Source: Helopsaltes ochotensis (lineage: Eukaryota > Chordata > Aves > Passeriformes > Locustellidae). Taken from it: a stretch of 64,000 bases of DNA. The stretch spans positions 36,899-100,898 of the forward strand of contig VXBM01001899.1 of assembly GCA_013400155.1 (NCBI GenBank), given 5' to 3'. A program made the translations under genes and the position numbers. Positions 61,701 to 64,000 of the stretch are shown here, one piece after another (within the stretch, counting starts at the first letter, position 1; each line of letters begins with the position of its first letter). The notes beneath the pieces are model-generated. The model searched no databases, was not told the DNA's origin, and saw only the letters and a program-made list of their open reading frames with translations.

Positions 61701-64000
61701 TAAAATCCCAACAAACTAGGAAAAGGTCTTCCACGTAAATCCAAATCAGAAGAATGTTTCCTTTGCACACACAGTTTTAATATCCTCTCACCCCTTTCTC
61801 TCTCACTCTCTCTCAGAAACAACATCTGAGTTATTCTGGGTTTTCCTCACTGGATGTAGATTTCCACAGCTCAAAAATGCATTCATTAACCTCTTAATAA
61901 ATGGAGAAAAGGAACATTAGGAGACCACCTACACTACAAGGAGTTTATCCGGAGGACAAACTCCCATTCATCAGGAACAGGATTATGACAAAAATGGATC
62001 AATGCACACAACTCAAGGCCCAAGGACTGTAATAAAAATACACTGCACATTTTCAAAGAAGAGAAACCAGTCTATTAAAAAGAATGAATGCAACTCATCT
62101 CACTGGGAATTTCTGAACTGCAGCTCTTCCTGGAGATGGATCTGGATAGCTCAATCATACTGGTTAGATTACTAAATCACCTTCCACTGACAAGTCAAAC
62201 AGCAAAATGAAAAAAAAAGCACATGAGAAAAAATAATTTTTGAATGGACTTACGGACTTTTATCAGACTGACCTAATTTTAGAATATTTTCTTGTACACT
62301 AGCTCTTGTATCTTATCAAATAAAAGGTCAGACATGAAGTTTGAGGATATAATATGAGGAAAAATAATTCCTATTTGAACAGCAGATGGACTGGACTATG
62401 GGACTTTTGCTCCACCAATATTTTGTTTTCTTCCAGTGTGGATTTAAGCATCAAGTAAGAAGCCATACAAAGGTTTCTTTGTGGGACTATGTCACATTTT
62501 AAAAGCTTTCCCCTTAAAGATATTTGTTTCCAGCCTATATTTACTTTTCCTTGACACCAATCAATTGCCCTTAATTATTTACTCAAAACAATGTCTTTCT
62601 GTTTTGAATGTTTACGCATGTCAAATGCTTTCACTGTATCATTCACTTAAGCTTTGAGGTCTTTTTTACATTTTAATCTTCTCAAAAATACAATGAGGAC
62701 TCCCAAAGAAAAGTTTGCGTGCATATGATTTTTTTTTCTTATTATTGTTTTTTAAAGTAGACATACTGGTAATTATTTTATATTTTAAAATTTACAACAG
62801 TTAGACGTGGAAAAACAAAAGGGAATGGTTTTGTTCCTGTAGCAGCATGATGCCATCTCGTGGACAACTGAGATCCTCACACCACCACTGCACACAAATC
62901 TTTTCAGCTGAACTGCATCCCTGAAAATCTTACAAAATCCTGTCTCTACTGCATAACTCCCTTAAAAAAGATATTCACTAAGTACTGAGACAAGAAGCTA
63001 GAGATTTTTGCTAAGCTTTGTTTTCAGATAACAAAAGCCGGACCTTAGATAAGGTATCCAGGATCTAATTTTTCACTACCTGTCAAACTCTGTTTGTGTG
63101 TGATGGGAAACAGAATGTGATAAAAAAAACACCATATAAAACAGATTTCTGATGTTTAAAACAAAGAAACTGTGGTATTCATTTGTCACGTATGCACTAA
63201 AGAGGTAGACAGGTCAGAGCGAGGAAGACTCATTTTACTTCCTCATTTCTGGAGACCCCTCCCCAGAAAAGACCCTCACTCATTTCAAGGAACAAACTGC
63301 GCACGCTTAATAGCCTTCTTGCCAATTTGCATGAAAAGCGGAGAGGAAGGAAATTACAAAACTATGAATATGTATGTATGTTTGTATATTCAACACTTTT
63401 GCACATAAAAGACTCTGTAATGATCAGTAAAATTTGTAGTGCATATTGGGAAAGCAGATTCCACGCACTACCCGGCGCCGTAATAAACATACACTTTCTA
63501 ACTAAAAAAATTGTTAGAGAGTCTTTGTCCGTCTCAGTTGGATATAGATATTAGATCTATTTTCACATTTTAGTAATTCAGTACTTCCTCAAGAGCAATG
63601 GAAAAATTCCCTCTCCACACTGTGGAGGTTTCTAGTCTACCCAGAGAAACCTGCCTGTGACATTTTTTCTTTCATATCTGAAGTGAGTAGCTGCACATTG
63701 TTGTAAGAGCCCCGTTTGCCAAACCACTTGTCCAGCAATACAGAAAGATTTCTTCAGAACAGAGATGTGAAGCAGGGCAGCATCACGGGCCCCCCACAGC
63801 CTTCCCCCAAGAACAAAGAACTTGTTCATGTCCTGCTGCTACAAAGAAACCAATGGGAAAAGCAGGAAGACGTAACTAAATAGAAAGTTGAGTGAAAAAT
63901 TAACACTGCTGGCTTTAGAGAAGAGGATTTTGGAGTACTCACGTTCTTTGTCCTTCTCAACGAGAGAGGTGGGTGGTGCAATGGCAGCTCCTCCCATACC
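58650..64000 (-). CDS. RBM17: RBM17 / SPF45 splicing factor (partial; 5' exons beyond the right edge)
   Basis: Nuclear spliceosome-associated protein with a G-patch and a C-terminal U2AF-homology motif (UHM). Known for mammals: the UHM binds ULM peptides of SF3B1 and other early splice factors, and SPF45 influences 3' splice-site choice and FAS exon 6 splicing. Seven coding exons are in the window, from SMGGAAIAPPTS to the final LAEQV and stop. The G-patch reads GTVAHKIMQKYGF then REGQGLGKHEQG, and the UHM carries the RYF (R-X-F) loop motif. Sequence is nearly identical to human where compared. Gene order with PFKFB3 on one strand matches human 10p15. Confidence 0.97.
58899..58971 (-). CDS. 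RBM17: RBM17 UHM exon 2 of 3
   Basis: 73 nt. The acceptor is TTTTTTTTAAG, with A at -3 (AAG), and the donor is GTAGGA. Encodes IPGAPDDEAVRIFLEFERVE then SAIK. Confidence 0.96.
59287..59385 (-). CDS. RBM17: RBM17 UHM exon 1 of 3
   Basis: 99 nt, phase 0. Encodes NMVGAGEVDEDLEVETKEEC then EKYGKVGKCVIFE. The acidic helix DEDLEVETKEE is the part of UHM domains that contacts basic ULM peptides. Confidence 0.97.
59727..59800 (-). CDS. RBM17: RBM17 exon linking G-patch and UHM
   Basis: 74 nt, acceptor TCAAACAG, donor GTGAGT. Encodes TGKKADSNPLTEILKCPTKV then VLLR. Human has ASKKSDSNPLTEILKCPTKV here. The last residues begin the first beta strand of the UHM. Confidence 0.96.
60451..60602 (-). CDS. 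RBM17: RBM17 exon encoding the G-patch
   Basis: 152 nt, acceptor CTCGTTGCAG, donor GTAATT. Encodes GGTVAHKIMQKYGFREGQGL, GKHEQGLSTALSVEKTSKRG and GKIIVGESTEK. Regularly spaced glycines with aromatic Tyr-Gly-Phe are the G-patch signature, which recruits DEAH-type helicases in other proteins. Confidence 0.97.
61525..61666 (-). CDS. RBM17: RBM17 exon upstream of the G-patch, with tandem acceptors
   Basis: 142 nt from acceptor TTTTCTCCAG to donor GTAAAT. Encodes PVASFPYEEESRPRAPASKA then AIPPPVYDEPERPRSPTGPS and NSFLANM. Human has LPRD where this has PVAS. A second AG six bases inside (CTGTAG) could also be used, deleting Val-Ala in frame, with start 61660. I chose the outer site for its pyrimidine tract and equal length to human. 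Confidence 0.9.
63943..64000 (-). CDS. RBM17: RBM17 exon (partial at window edge)
   Basis: Encodes MGGAAIAPPTSLVEKDKE plus one base, ending at a GTGAGT donor. The exon runs beyond the right edge. This linker lies between the N-terminal charged region and the G-patch. Confidence 0.95.

Larger units (their letters stand above)
58754..63942 (-). other. RBM17 introns
   Basis: Introns of about 145, 315, 341, 650, 922 and 2276 bp separate the listed exons. The largest (61667-63942) is AT-rich unique sequence. I recognise no snoRNA, tRNA or transposon in them. Confidence 0.7.

Overview
This window is vertebrate nuclear DNA, almost certainly avian and probably from a songbird. Short conserved coding exons sit in non-coding DNA with GT-AG introns. 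The interspersed repeats are mostly CR1 LINE fragments with the ATTCTATGATT-type 3' end typical of birds, plus several solo endogenous-retrovirus LTRs of types I associate with passerines. There is no bacterial or phage content. The species assignment is inference from repeat type.

Two protein genes are visible, both on the minus strand and so transcribed right to left. RBM17 (splicing factor SPF45) enters from the right edge: its last seven coding exons lie between 58650 and the window end, and its 5' part is outside. Downstream of it is PFKFB3 (6-phosphofructo-2-kinase/fructose-2,6-bisphosphatase 3), complete for coding sequence. The order RBM17 then PFKFB3 on one strand matches human chromosome 10p15.

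PFKFB3 has two alternative first coding exons. A distal one (45474-45489, MPFRK) sits in a CpG-rich region. A proximal one (24366-24444, MPMELTQSR) sits in a second, stronger CpG island. Both splice in frame to the common exon at 19991-20116. Thirteen common coding exons follow to 12061. A 23-nt cassette micro-exon (11009-11031) then decides which reading frame is used in the last coding exon (8102-8131). Skipping it gives a C-terminus NMNNSQKPS; including it gives PLLGKACLT. The summed exon lengths keep one open frame: 505 residues before the alternative tail. A 3' UTR of about 2.9 kb runs to an AATAAA at 5184-5189 and carries a tandem AUUUA element. A perfect six-copy 12-bp tandem repeat lies just after the stop.

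Region by region: 1-5160 is downstream intergenic DNA without recognisable genes. 5165-8131 is the last exon and 3' UTR. 8132-24444 holds PFKFB3 exons and introns. 24445-45473 is the long intron between the two first exons, with a 525-bp assembly gap, an AT-rich block, CR1s, three solo LTRs and some candidate enhancer motif clusters. 45490-58649 is intergenic DNA plus the RBM17 3' UTR, with CR1s and one solo LTR. 58650-64000 is RBM17.

I did not find an undescribed biological system. The best leads are the micro-exon switch, a six-base tandem acceptor in RBM17, two same-family solo LTRs with intact 4-bp target duplications, and a MEF2/E-box cluster in the long intron.
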